Source: Rotaria macrura
Lineage: Eukaryota > Rotifera > Eurotatoria > Philodinida > Philodinidae
DNA length: 64,000 bases
Assembly (NCBI GenBank): GCA_900239685.1
Contig: OENT01000043.1
Location: forward strand, 62,001-126,000
Direction of reading: 5' to 3'
In this document: positions 12,042-26,444 of the stretch, one piece after another
Layout of the letters: each line of letters begins with the position of its first letter
Numbering within the stretch: position 1 is the first letter of the stretch
Notes under the pieces: generated by a model
Seen by the model: only the letters and a program-made list of their open reading frames with translations
What the model was told of the DNA's origin: nothing
The model's database searches: none
Translations under genes and position numbers: made by a program

Positions 12042-15000
12042 AATTTAATTCAAAATTTCTCATACCTAAATGTTTCTGCTAACAAAACGAAAACAAAAAC
12101 ATTTGATGAATATTCACTTATTGATCAGTTGTTGAAAAGCGATTATTACTGAAAAAATAAAATGCATGATTATTGAAATTTTTTGCTTAACACTAGTTAT
12201 ATTAACATCGTCGATAGACTCATTTATAATGAAAAAACTACTGGTATTATATCGATTTGGTCGGCTAGGAGCATATATTCTGTGTCTAAGTTATAGAATA
12301 TTATTCGTATAAATTTTCAAATATCTTGCCTAACAAAACTGTCCATAAGATAACTTTTTAGCACCGTACTCTGTTATGCTCTAGATCAGAGTAAAAAGAA
12401 ATTTCTTTAAATTGTGCTGCTTCACGATAGGACAGGGTTACCATGTCCCGTGGGCGCCTCTGTTATCTAATCATATAATTGAGATCAACTTGTTCAACAC
12501 CAATCCGTAACCAACTTTGAAATACTCGCTTCAGTTTCATCAACTGATCACTGACTATTCAAAGTTTTATTAGATAAAAATATGCTGTCAAACTCATCTT
12601 GATGAGTTCAATATTTTATATTATTTGATTTCCAACCAGTACGACTATGTTCTACAAGTTCTTCAGTCATATTCATGGAGAAAAAAAAAGTCAAATTCGT
12701 TAGTCATCGTTTAAATTTCAATTCGAAAGATACAGTTGTTTCTTTTTCTTTCTTATACATCTGTGAAATTTTATGTGCAACAAGATATCTTATTGTTCAG
12801 GATAAAGGTCGTGGCATGTTTATTCTATTTTATTAATTAGATGTAAAAACAAACATATATTGCATTACGGAAACAATTCAATCATTGCAATTTACAGATC
12901 GTGAAAGATTCAACTACATAATTCAAAGAAAACTACAGAACTGTGAAAGACCATTTGATCCTACAAGATGAATGTTTTATTATTTATTTCCTCAAGTTTA
13001 CGTGAATTCTTTGTTTATTGCTCACATATTGTCTAGATATGAATCAAACTTGCGATTTCTGCCGTGAAATCATTTGTTTTACTCATAGCAGTATTTCTAC
13101 AACTCTATATGTAATGCTATCTTATGTAAAAACAAATCAATATATAATTCGTTATCCTTGAACGATTCTTTATATTTCAATCTTACAGACATAGATCCAA
13201 TAGATTCTATGTAATCACCAGAATTATTTAATTACAAATATTTAAAACAATAAAGAAGGACGATTATCTTGAGTTGGCTAGTGCTAAAGAATAAAAATTT
13301 TCTTTGACCCATTATTACAAGTTACCAACATAATGAAAAACGTCTCGAGGAACTCATTAAAACCGATTGTTTCAGGTGCAATGCTTCTGGCTAAATCAAG
13401 TAAATTAACAAATGCTTGTTAACATCTTGCGGAATTAAACGGGATTAAGTCCATATCATGCAGATTTTGTGCAAATAAATCACGTGAACAATCGCCTGAG
13501 GAACTTGTGAATAGAAAAGGTTTCTCTCTCTCTCTCTCTCTGTCGTAATCATCTTCAAGATTGTGACGTAGACATCTTTCACTAAAGAAAATAATAACCA
13601 ACTTGAAATTCAGGATCAACCGAATTTTCAACTATAGTTGAAAAATTTCATGCCAAGTATCATATAGTGTACAAGCATCCATATTCTTGACATTGCTCTA
13701 GTCAGAGGTCAGCATTGAATAAGAACAAACGAATGTTGTTGGTTCCGGCAAACTAACGGTATTCTTATAGATCATTATAATATTAGACCTTCCTGCAATT
13801 TGACTGAAACCACCGAAATCCGATATAGCACTCTGTTCTCACGTGCTAATGAATACCTATAATTTAAAGAGTCTTATGAAGACATTTCCATAAACATCAC
13901 TTGATCGCTTTTTTAGTAAAATAGAATATCAGAAAAAACTGAACACTACGTTTGCTCACTTTCAACAACAACATTCGTGTTTAGATAGTACAACAATGCG
14001 TGAACATAATATTTTGACGTATAACTTTAATACAAAAGAAGCTACTCATATATGTTTAATCGTTTACTTCAACAAATTCAACTGAAACGATAATTTTGTA
14101 TTCCTAAGTAGAACTTAAAAAAAAACTTATCTTCTTTTCTAATTGTCCTTTTATAAATAAGTTCAGTTCAACAGCTCATGCTCAGAGCATACACTTCTAA
14201 ATTAGCTTTCCGAGTTAAAAGTGAATAAACGATGAAAATGTAATCATATTTTTCATAACTTACTCGATCTTAGTAATGATCCGAACATACGTGTACTATT
14301 AATTCATAGTTAACAGTTGTATCATCTACATCGTTCTCAACTGCAAATTTCGAAACATCGAAAGGAGTTCCAATGACTACATAGAAATCTGATCAATAAA
14401 AAGTTTCTTAACTTCAAAAAGAAAATATTAATGATGAAATGACACTTGACTTCAATATCGCCAACTATGGTCTCCCATCACATTATGTACTTTTACGATT
14501 TGGAATGCATTTTGTGATGAGATTTGTATTTATCTAGAGTTATAGGGTTGAAAATTTAGGAATCTAAAAACAAAATCGGTTATATTTACAGATGATCTGA
14601 TAACAAACCCGTGCAAGCATAGTTTACTTGATCAGGACTATCAGCTCAATTGAATGAAACAGATCATCCTATCATTCGATGGCAGAGAAGCAAAGTAGAA
14701 ACCAATGATTGTCGACAATACTTGCTTATGCATGTACTGTAAAGCATTAGCAAGAAAATCTTGCTCCGCTTTTATATTGATTCAGGAGTTACGAAAAATT
14801 CGAAAAACAATTTATTTGATGTAAAAATTGATGTTATTTTGACATCAAAATTGAAAATGTTTTCTGTGAACGATTTGTGTACTACTTTGAGAGATGTCGA
14901 CTAATAAAACATCATCATGTTTCATAGCATAAAAAAGCATTTATGCGACAGATACGTAATTAATTACAAATACATCGTAACAAAGACACGAGCGATAAAG

Positions 15001-16895
15001 CACTATTCGATTAATTAGTCGTTTTCAATGGTAATCATCATCAGTAAAAGTTCAGATAAAAGACATCAGAACATTACAGAAAACTTCTGGATATTCGAAC
15101 ACAAAAAATAAATCTGTTTCTTTTGTGAAGGATGACGTCTCTCTCATATAGACTCTGAAAATACATTATTCATAGAACACTATTGTATCCTGAATATTAT
15201 TCAAAAATAGTCATTCGTAAGTTGAATATATGCCAAAGTTAATAACTTTAATTTAGAAGAATGTTTCTGTTCGCTTCAGAGATTGTATCATGTTTTCATA
15301 GGACTTAAGTATCATTGTGAAGTATGCAAGTTTTTTTTATAAACTAGTTTCGTACAATATTGAGAGATAATCAAATGACTGAAATTCAACACATTTGCAT
15401 ATTCTATACGATAGCGAAAGAAACCGTGTTTTCTATTAAATCTGTTCTCGGTTCAAAATGACAGTTTGATCATTGAGATGAATAAAATTGATATTTTTCT
15501 GTAATTTATCAAGCATAAAAGTAGATAAGAACTTGAAACAAGACGAAACTGATGTGAGGTCGTTCTTTTTTATTGTTATTTAACAGAGAGTGATATTGAT
15601 TATCGATTCTAATCAAAGAGCAGTGAGTAAATAACATGATTACAGATGCCATGGATAATATTCTTGTTCATCGTTCAACTTTTGTAAATAGATTTTTGCT
15701 TGTGTTAAAGACAAAGTTTAATATTCATTTTTTAAGTGAACTTCAAGCAGATTGATGAATGCTTTAAACTTACACGAATACATTATTTGTTTCTCTACAA
15801 GGTATTTGTTGAGTAACAATCTTTGGCAACGATGGATATTTCTCTGTCGGAGCTTCTCTAGACTTGTAATCCAACATAATTAGGATCTAAATAGCATTAT
15901 CTTATTAACATGAAATTCAGATGATTACTTTCAGCAAGATAATATTTCATTAATGAATCTCCAGATAAAACTAATTTCAAGTCATTTTTTAAAATCTATA
16001 TCCATGTTGTAAATAAGATTTGGATATGCTAGGTCAGCTAGACTTGAATTCATTGCATAATCAATTCGATCATCATATGAAGCGGCTTCAATTACATCAT
16101 AGCTTTCAGCAATACTAATCTAAATAAATGAAATCAAATGAAAAAAAAAAAAAGAAAACTTTCCTATCCTGATATTCTAGTAATGTACTTTATTTTCGCG
16201 AAAATGTTTTCAAAATCGACGAATAAAAATACTTTCATTCGCTTCATTTTTATTTATAATTATTTCAACTACAAGAGAAAGTCGTGTCATAGTAAAATCA
16301 TTAATATAAAATAATCTTTGGCTTTGTACAGTATCAGTATGAGTACATACAAGCGATGATCGAACTATATTATAGAATGGTAATTATTGAACATCTTCAT
16401 TGCATATAGCTTCATTTCCATGCGATCAAAATATTATTTTGATCAATCATTGATACACTACGAAGGAAAAAACATAAGCATATTCACATCTCAATCCTAC
16501 ATCATAAATGGTCTTTGAATAACAAAACAGTTAATAAGAAGCACACTGACGAATAAGTCAATGAACATAGATGAATCTTTTCCAATGTACACTAGTTTAT
16601 TGAAATTCATAACACATCTTTTTTGAGATCGCTCTATCGACTTGTCGATTCAATAAAAATCATTCACTCTTTACAACGAGTAATACATATTATTATAGGC
16701 GAATACATTTATATAAATAAGTGACTTTTATTTTTAATCAGTATAGTGATAGAAAATAGATAAATATGAAAAGAAAAGAGAAACAAGGCATTCTAACTGA
16801 TTCCAGTGCAACACCGATATGAACGATATTTAAATTAAATTCGAGGAATAGATATAAGAAATGTTTGTTTTTACGTAGTCAAATAAAATTTATTG
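12042..16895. other. Intergenic region, no gene seen
   Basis: About 4.9 kb between the convergent 3' ends of the family 2 GPCR (plus) and the rhodopsin-like GPCR (minus). Strongly AT-rich with stops in all frames. A short CT dinucleotide run lies near 13520-13541. I see no RNA gene, inverted repeat or coding exon here. Confidence 0.6.
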
Positions 16896-18063
16896 TCATT
16901 CTTGAGACACCGTAGGTATTTTAATTGTTGATAAATTTAATGAATAATCTTTTCGATGATCTTTCTTCAATATTATTTGAATATTTTTTATTAAATCTTT
17001 ACGTAATGTACGACAACTGAGAAAACATGCATAACCAGTTATTGAATGATTAATCATTTCAAGACCTAAAATAATAAAATTATCGGTTATTTCATCATAT
17101 ACTTATCACAATAGAAATATTTCAATAGATACCTTGACATGTATGAAATACTACTGAAAATATCGTACTATTAATACTTTTTTGATTAGCATATAAATTA
17201 AAAATGATAAGAAATGATCTTGGTACGGCAAATATTGAAAATAATGTTAGAAAGAAAAGAATATACATTGATTCAGCTAATTTTTTACTTGTTAATTTTG
17301 GTAGGTTTCTTAATTCATAAAGAAGAATTGTATTAAGTATAATCAATGTTATTATTGGTAGAACATCATCAATAAGAATATAACTGATTAAAGTATATAA
17401 GAAACCATTAAATACCCTATTACCATAGTAGAAATTCGGATTTGGTTGATTGACAATAAGTAAACTAGTCTGACACATACGTGTTGATATATAACGATTG
17501 GGAATGAAATTTGGATGCTGACTGATTAAACAACATAATAGTAAAATAAGAATCAATACTAAAATTTTTCTTTGTCGACAACGATTGATTATTTTTGCAT
17601 TTGTTGAATTGATATTATAACGATTAGAAATCCAATATTTAACAGCTAGTAGTCTTTCAATGGCTAGAAAAACTTTTAACCAATTCGTTACACTACTTGG
17701 ATAACGATATCCTATTATATAGATTGTTAAAGTTGATAATTTTAGTGGAATAATATTAGCTTGTAGTAAATAATAAAAAAAAGAAGATAGGAGACGAATT
17801 ATGTCGAATGTTGACATAAATACAAGAAGTAAACCAAAAGAAAAATGAAAGAATGTCGAACGAAAAATAACGAATATAAGTGTTGTATTTCCCAGAATAC
17901 CACAAATCATACAAATTGAAGATACTAAACGACCAATATTAAATGCAATTATAACTGTCATTGTTGGACTACAAGAACAATTAAATAAATTGCAATCAAC
18001 CATGATATTTGTTTTATTAAAAAATAACGAAATCAATGAATTCGATGTACGAGCATCAGCCAT
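16896..18063 (-). CDS. Rhodopsin-like (family 1) G-protein-coupled receptor, peptide-receptor type
   Basis: Two exons, 18063-17133 and 17065-16896, split by a GT-AG intron of 67 bp; the phase closes at 367 codons including stop. TM1 carries GILGN (the conserved GN), TM2 has an Asp in FMSTFDIIRLL, and TM3 ends in AIERLLAVKYW, so ERL replaces the usual DRY. TM6 is LFFLTLFSIFAVPRSFLIIF. The splice joins TM7: INHSITGYACFLSCRTLR, an NxxY-region variant typical of divergent FMRFamide-receptor-like proteins. The usual Cys at the start of TM3 is not evident. I start at 18063 (MADART) because an acceptor-like AG lies 4 nt upstream; an in-frame ATG at 18159 would add 32 residues. The ligand cannot be inferred. 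Confidence 0.85.
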
Positions 18064-21000
18064 AAAGCTAGAATGAGAGAAGACAGAGTGAATTATATTA
18101 CTTGAGAGATAATTATAGACTGCAGGAAAAAAAATAGCAACTAATGACGTTCTTATCATGTATCAAAGCATCTTTCGATATTATCATGTGATTATAATGA
18201 GGAGAATATAGATGCTCATTGGAATCCAGTAAATACTAGCTTCGTCTGAAAGAAAAATAGATGCGAACTTTCACCTTTTTATGCATTATACGTCATGAAA
18301 ATAAAACTATCGTGTCGTTCCCCTCTGGCGCTATGGCTTTCTGAGTTACATTAGCTATTCATGAAATTGAATACCTCTTCAAATACTCTCTAGAAAGTAA
18401 AGATACTCAACTCATACAACAACACAACTAGATGAACATCAAGATTTTAAAAAATTAAAAAATTTACATGAGAGCAGTCATCTATGAGTTTTATGAAAGT
18501 CAACAGAGAAAAACATCTTTATATTTATGAAAGTATTCATGTGTTAATAATGTCTATAGTAAAGCATTTTTTTTTTGAATACATGATTGCACGTTCATTC
18601 TCACATATCGAAATGAATTTTTGCTATTTTTCCGAAGTTTAACAAGACTTGCAGGCATTGCATTTTCATGGCTGCATTAAAATCTCAAAAGATCTCATGC
18701 GTACTCAATCTTTTTCTTTTCATAATATGAATTTGTATTTGACCTCTGATGATTTTTCTACGCGACTCAGCAACTTACTCTTCGGATGTCATGAATACAT
18801 ATCTAAATTCGTTTCTCTTGAACAAAAAAAAACAAAACAATACAATTTTTCTTTGCTTGCAACGATGGAAAAGTTCAGAATTTCAACAAATAACTATGAT
18901 AGTTTCCAATATTCAGTACTTGTCGTTCACATCGAGTTATTTTTTTCACAGGATACTTATCGATATTGTGTGACATAGGAGAAATTATCTAAAACACGTT
19001 TGTATTTGTATATGTCCGAAATTATCATAAGACGTGTTTGTGAATAAAATGAAAAATAGCAGCAATCAGCTTTATTCAACATTGTAAATCCGAAACTTAT
19101 GGTCAATGCCCTGTAGCAATTCATGCGTTTGCTTCACACTAATGCAACACATAAAGAAAAAGAGCACTCGCCTACTATCTAGATAATGATTATCAGAAAT
19201 TCGAATTTTGCTTATACGATCTTTCGTACTATCCATGATATATAATTCATGGAAAAGAATTTGGCTAAAAGCAAACTAGCAGGCCGTTGGTGTAGTGACC
19301 TATCATTGGAAAAAAAAACAGTTTTACCTTCAGCATACGTATTATTGATTAATAAGCCATGTGACTTAAAAGAACGATGTGATGACTGATAAAACATGAT
19401 TATTACCGTATCCGAAGCTGTTTCTCAATTTTTTTTGGAGACTCGTCTAGTGTTATGTTTTTGCTTCATACGAATACAAAGACTTTTTCATCGAATGATA
19501 TTTCACGTGAAATTCAATATCATCGAATATTTTTATTATTAGGCTAATAGACTCATAATGAAAGAGATAAACATGATTGTTTCTAATTAACCCCTAGTTC
19601 AAAAAGTTATCTTATGCAACAAGTTATCATTATAATTAGTGCTCGGTTCCAATTTGTGTGTATCAGACATTGCCTCTTAAGATTTTCACCGAGCTTTGAA
19701 GGACATGACACACATTGCTCTTTGTATTTATTCGAAAAATTTTGCCAGATCAAGCAGTTTAAATTTTAATATGAAATTCTTTTCTTAGTCATTTTATATT
19801 GATCATATCGTTCAACTGAAACATACTATACATTAATGCGAAACTGTATTGGCAGTATCATGGAATGTATCATCAATCGTATGATATTCGAGTTAAAGTC
19901 GATTAAGAAATGCACGAAGAAATTGTAATCTATCTCATGGAGACGAAAAGATTATTTTACTATGTCTGAATTGAAAAATATATATTGACTTTTTTTTATG
20001 TGATCAGTGATTTCTTATCGGCTGCTATGAAATGACCTTTTCTCAAAAAACATCTAACGTAAGAGTTCTTTTTTCTTCTGAGTCATCAAGATACGATGTT
20101 ATTCTGTCAAAAAATGAATGCAACTACTTTTTTTGCATAGTAATTGCTTTATTCATTACTTTTCACTTTATATAATTTATTCAAATTGTTCTGCAGAGAC
20201 AGAAGACGAAGATGAACTAAATTATTGAAAAGCACCATTTTAAATTATCGTTGATTCAACAAAATCTTTATGTTTACGAGGATTTCATTAGAGAAAGAAA
20301 CAATAGAATGGGATTCGTGATCGTTACGAAGTTGATGATATTCATGAATACATTCTCAATGAAAGAAGATAACGAACATCCGTAGATAGTAAGGAAGAAA
20401 CCCTGTGAACACAAGTCATATGGAATTAAATTATGAAACATAGAAAATCTACTTGAAATCTATTTTTGAGTGCACAGTTGAAAAGGAAAGAAGACTCTAT
20501 TTTTAATCGTAATTAAAAGGTTTGTTTTAGACTTTTATTTCACTTTCATTTGACGAAGACAAGTTCCAAATCAACATGTCCTGCGTGTATAGGTTTGCTT
20601 CAATTAATATTATTCTTTGAACCACTCTATATATCAATACTGTTCTACATATATCATTACTTTTCAAGATTTGAGTAACTGTGAATTAGTAGATAGACTC
20701 ATAGTCGTCTCGTTTATATTGTACAAATTTATTGAAAATAATTTCAAAAATTAATCTGTCATGTATAATATTACTGGAGAAAAAAACATAATGTACTAAT
20801 TGGTAGACTTGCCACTGTGTTTGAGAAATTAAAAAAATGTGTCAAAAGTTGAATAACATTACCATGAACCTCTGTCGACTTAGTAACACATACCAACAGA
20901 TATTCTATCCATTGAACGATCAATCGACTATTGAGAAAAATAGAAGTCGAGCTCATCATAAGAGCACTTCATGTTCAAAAGTAGGATAAGATGAACATCG

Positions 21001-22503
21001 ACAAATTACTATGTTTCCTATGTCTAGTAGTTTAGGTTTGTTGTTTACACGTGCACAATATTTTTTTTATGGTTTAAAACTAACATGAACTCCTTTAACC
21101 TCTAATAATAATATTTGTTACAAGGTTTTGATCAAGAATCATCTTTTGCTTCAAGTCGAAAGCGATATGGAGCTAATTCTGACTTCAGGGTTATTCTTTT
21201 TCCAGTAACTATCACTCAATCAACAACGACTGCTGCTTCCATAGGCATCTAAAGTATGGATTATAACAACGGAGAAGAAATAATTCTTTTCTCTATACAA
21301 GAATTCTTTCGTATGAAGTCAATTAAATAAATCGATAAAAACTATTGTCTTCGGCAAATCGACTATATATCGATAGTGATAATGATCTCGATTTGCATAT
21401 TATTTCTAACTGAAGATGATGAGATATGTATCTTTGCAAGAAAATACGAGGTTATTTCCATATTTTACAATTCAAACTTGAATATTCCAATGAAGCTAAC
21501 CAAATATGATATATGTTCATTGATCAATCAGTGAAAGATCGACAGAAAACGTCTCCTTATTCTATCTGCTCAACATATTTGATGAGAATCAAATTGAATA
21601 TGAAAGTACTATTACATGTTAATCATACGATGATAGTGTTAGATCAGAATATACTTTCATCAATTGTTATGATCGAGTTGCTTATTGCAATGGTATTCTT
21701 CCGATTTATTTTATAATATGTGACTATAGATGTATATTTTCATATAGTTATTCAATAATAAAAATCATTTTGACTCAGCAAAATTTTCGTATTGTTTTGA
21801 AATGACACTTGCTACACTTGGAAAGCAATAATAAGCATGAAATTTGTACACATAGATACTGTCATTCTAGGAAATTTTGTTGTGTAACACGTTTTTACTC
21901 ATACATCATTCGGATATGATTGTAATTCAGAGGAAAACAATCAGATGTGAAATTTATTTGCAAAAACAACAAAAGTATTATTTATAAGATGAGTTCATCC
22001 ATGAAAATGTCACTACACCTTAGGCATTAGTTATTCGTTTTAGTAACCAGTGATGAGCATGTGCGCATTTGATAACTCTTTTTTATTGAGTGTACAGATG
22101 AAGTTCGCTCATCTGTAATACATACTATATAGATTGTCAAGTTGATGTGTATGTCTTATACACATCAGACATTCAGAGCATGCTATGTACTCTTCCAAGA
22201 ATCTTTGTCAATCTTTGATGAGCACAAATTATTACAGTTAATTCTATTGTCTAGTTATCCCAAATGCATTCGACTCTCTTCGATTTCATCACGCACCTTT
22301 GATTTTACTTTTAGAAGAATAAAAAACGAATACTAGCACACCTTCGAATTGATTAATTGAATCAGTTATGTATTTCTTGATGAAAATTTGTAATAAAAAT
22401 CCGAATGCATACTATTTTGACATTGTGCACGTTATTTATTTATTCATTATATCTATCATAATACAATAAAAAGACAGTTTCATGTATGTTCATTGTTACT
22501 TTT
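18064..22503. other. Intergenic region, no gene seen
   Basis: About 4.4 kb between the rhodopsin-like GPCR and the 3' end of the channel gene, both on the minus strand. AT-rich; the longer open frames (for example 18649-18978 plus) have no recognisable domain or splice context. It must contain the GPCR promoter. Confidence 0.55.
18068..18069 (-). promoter_or_regulatory. Acceptor-like AG 4 nt before the GPCR start codon
   Basis: Minus-strand pyrimidine-rich tract ending CATTCTAG, then 4 nt, then ATG. Candidate spliced-leader acceptor or end of a 5' UTR intron; it favours 18063 over 18159 as the start. Confidence 0.45.
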
Positions 22504-25500
22504 CTATAGTACGTCTAGTTTTGACTGTTGTTGACTAGCATCTAGATAATAAATCCAATAAATTAAGTTAAATATAAAAAAGGCTAATGGATAGAGAACT
22601 CTTGCAATAATATCAATCCTACTGACACTATTCATATAGAAAATATTTTTCAATGCTCGCCCTTGGAATGCTGAATATGCTGGTTTGCAATCGAAAATTC
22701 GACAATACTTTTTAAACCATCTCGTTGGTGTTATTTTCTTTGACGATGAATTTCGTATTAATGATTGTCGATAAACTAGATGAATATTGTTGCCAGTAAA
22801 ATCACTATCATCCGCATTTGTATTTGTATCATCACTCTATGAAAAAAAATTTTAAGATAAGTACAATCAATGATTCTTTTGTAATGGACTCGATATCATA
22901 CTCGAATAATATAATCTTCTAATTCGCGCATATTTTCATTAAGATCACCTGTTCGTGCCTTAGTATAATAATGAACAAGAGCGAATTCGAACAATGTTGA
23001 AAAAACAAAAATAAAACAAACAGCTAGAAAACAATCGAGTGCTGTTATGTACGAAACTTTTGGTAGATCTTTTTTTCCTTCGATTATAACAAATATAAGT
23101 GTTAAGACTGTTGTTACACCTGTGCAAAAAAAGAAACAATATATAGTGAATAAAAAAATTGTTGTACCGTTTCGAGAAAAAAATGGATTCGAAAATGTTT
23201 TAGATTTTCAAGATTGTAGGTAGTGCATTGTAGCGTACCATAAGAAAAAAGAATATTAAATACTTACACCCTACAAGCATTGCTTGAGATATGCTAGAAA
23301 ATGTTCATGTGCAACATTCAGCTATAAGCGTGATATCTCACTTGATAGAAACTGGTCACGCAATCAAAATGATGTAAAAGACCATCCACTTCGAGTGAAA
23401 ACTCTTACGGAAGAATGAATTGTGAAGGTTTACAAAAAGTTTATCGAAATAGGCAGGTAGGATGTGATATCTGATTTGTTCTTATTAACTAAACTAGTGC
23501 ATTATATAAACAGCACATCGTGAGTTGATAGTATCTGAACAATGACGAATAGATTGATATATGATGCGCTGCATTTGTCTTTAGTTTCGATCTCGTGTGA
23601 CATTTTTCAAGTCATTTTCATTTTTCTCAGTAGCTGTATGTTTTCGAACATTGATACTTTCAAGAATAGTTGGCCCACAATGAATGGATAAAATCATCAA
23701 AATTTCATCTTAAACTATCATAGATGAACAATCTTATCTATCGAATAAAATGAAAAATCTCGCGTGACGTTAACTGTAATAACTGAAATTTTTTCTTAAC
23801 AACAAGTAATATAATATTCCCCTCTTTTTTAACGGTTTTATTTTCTATTTATTGGCTATCGTTCAGGAGTACTCCGATAAAGTTTTGGTGGATTGCTTAA
23901 GCTCAAAATCATTTTTAATCTAGCATGACAGAAAATCGAGACATGAATGCACATGTGATAGGTAGAAGAAAGTTTTGTGGCAATATTAAGTACATTGCCA
24001 ATTTTTTATCATCGACTCGTCAACTTTCAAAAATGAAAGGCAAGAGAAAAAATCGCTTACATGCCATTTTTATCGATAAATGGCAGTATGTATATCTTAG
24101 ACTTAAAAATATAAATAAAACATTTCTACCTAAATTAATACGATCGTTCGTTGCTTCACGATTCAACCAAAGACCAACCCATGATAAAAATACAACGAGT
24201 ACGCACGGAACGTACAATTGAATAAGAAAATAACCAACATGACGACGTAGTGCGAATACAACGTATATTATCGATCGAGTTCCTATATGAAAATACATTT
24301 GATTTAGTTGTGAGAGACATACTTATTTCAATAAGAGAGATATGCTAACAGACATCAAAGTAAATGTTCTGAATATTGCCTAATGTGAAAGCTTCATTTG
24401 TACGTAGCACTTTATATCACGCTCAGAGATGAATAATAAAAATTGTTAACAACAGACCCTACTGAATTAAAATGTGAAACACGATGTAGTTGTTTTTGTT
24501 AATTTCTTAAAAACTGACCATCTTGTGTATATTAAGGTACATTTCTTGATCACTGCTTACTTCATAGTATAGAATTTCAACGAAGAAATACTTCATGTAC
24601 ATTCCAATGAGATGTTAATTACAAATGAAACCCGATAGTCCTTTGAAACCATCTGCCAGTCTATGATGAGCAATTGATTAACTGAAAAGCAATTACTTTA
24701 TTCAATAAGATGTTTGTCGTTGCCTTTGAGAGAAGACGAGTGGATCCAGATTTCTACTCTATATACTTCAACAATTCTTTTAGATCCCGTTTCACAAAGG
24801 CGACGCTTTAATTTTAGAATAAACTTTGAAATTTTTCACTAGATCAGCATTAAAACTATAATAGATTCAGTAATGTACTTCATGTAGTTTGTATGTTAGT
24901 AATCATTTGAATGTGGGTGATAGTAAAAAAGTATTCTTATTCCATTCAGATGTGGAATAACTAATTGAGAATGTTATGATTCAATTTTTTACTTTCATTC
25001 GTATCGTTAAAAGTATTATCTACTCATCATATGATCTGGCTAGCCTTAAATACTTTAAATTGAAGTATTACTAAAGATTTGAAATTCTAAAAGTTTTAAC
25101 GTGAGCAAAAACCTGATACAATGGTTTATGAACATATAATCAATATGATTTCTCTTCTCCGCAAATTCATAGATTTTCATTGTTTTTTTTTCAATGAGAG
25201 AAACAGAAATCATTTATTTCAATATCGAATCGTTCGAACTAATACTCACCGCTCGTAATCCACAAGCATCTAAACAGAAAGAGTATTGTTAAAAATATAA
25301 GAATTTAAAACAATTCATGTTCATATACCTCTGAACCGAAGAATGACAACTAATAAGCATGCCCATAAGTAGACTTTACAATACATGAAAGTTTCTTAAA
25401 TTTTTAAATCAAAAGTATATCTTAGCTGAAAAAACCTATGGTTTCAATAGAGAATCGATCTTTATATATCTGTTTGACTAATGATACTAGTTTCATGAAG

Positions 25501-26444
25501 ACTTCTTAAAAACAAGATGAATTCAAATAGCATCATCAATCACATAGAATGTATTTTTTCTTCTGACAATGATAATGACAATGAACTGTTACTAAGACAA
25601 ATAAGGTTTAATCTGAATAGATTCATCTTCTTGTTAATGTCGTGAACTTACGATTATCTCTAATGAGAATTTGTTTACCAACGCTTGCATCGATCAAAGA
25701 AAATTGATTCATAATTAAATCACTTTGTATATCAACTGCACTTTTACTATTCCATTCATATACTGTTTCATCACTATCGTAGGCGAAGCTGCCAATTAAT
25801 AAAGTACAATGCTGTGTATCGAGTGGTAAATTTCGAAGATTCATCTTGCAAGAAGCTCGAATCGTTAGACTAGAATTATAATGGAAAAAAATGAATCGAT
25901 AAAGATGACTTCATAGAATATTAACCGTTGAGAATAAAGTATGGTACCATCAGTAGCAATACGAAAAAATCGATTAACATGAGGTACTGAATGAATGTAA
26001 GATCGTCGACCATTGTAGAAGTAAGTATCAGGTTTCCAGATTTTTGAAAACATTTGCATACTAACTGGTAAAAATTTATAGTTCATAGCTGATGTTACGT
26101 TATAGATAAGACGAGCATCAGTCCATCGTTGTCGAAAAAAGCAATCAAATGAATATTCCATATCAAGTTCACTAATACCACCCATACTTCGAACGTATAT
26201 ATCAACAACGACTTTATCAGGTATGCCTTAATTAAGATATGATCTACGAAGTATGAAAAACAATGTTTAAAACTCGATACAACAAACCTCCATATGATGG
26301 TCGATGATAACGATCATACGATTTCAATAAATCATTAAGAATCGCTGAAATATTTCTTAAATCTGATGTTAGATTAGAACTGTGGATCAGTTCGAATCTA
26401 GTCATTAGTGTTATTAAAAATATAATCACATTGATGTCAGCCAT
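22504..26444 (-). CDS. Cys-loop (pentameric) ligand-gated ion channel subunit, GABA/glycine-receptor-like
   Basis: Neurotransmitter-gated channel subunit of the plasma membrane. Six exons close in phase to 459 codons plus stop: 26444-26288, 26226-25926, 25869-25652, 24282-24130, 23119-22902 and 22836-22504. A signal peptide ([17 protein letters not shown]) precedes the ligand-binding domain. That domain shows [37 protein letters not shown] and the Cys-loop with exactly 13 residues between cysteines ([15 protein letters not shown]), then [17 protein letters not shown]1 follows [14 protein letters not shown]2 is [17 protein letters not shown]3 follows [16 protein letters not shown], and TM4 is [18 protein letters not shown]2 is split between exons 4 and 5. 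The residues before TM2 are N-D-R where anion channels have P-A-R. Introns of 1369 and 1010 bp flank the TM1 exon; splicing exon 3 to exon 4 directly rebuilds an Arg codon. Transmitter and subunit class are undetermined. Confidence 0.92.

Noticed and set aside
25250-25269. A 20-nt micro-exon in the channel gene between a good acceptor (CTGTTTAG) and donor (GCG|GTGAGT)
   Set aside because: Including it breaks the phase into the TM1 exon. Skipping it joins exon 3 to exon 4 in frame (Arg codon) and gives the expected spacing to TM1.
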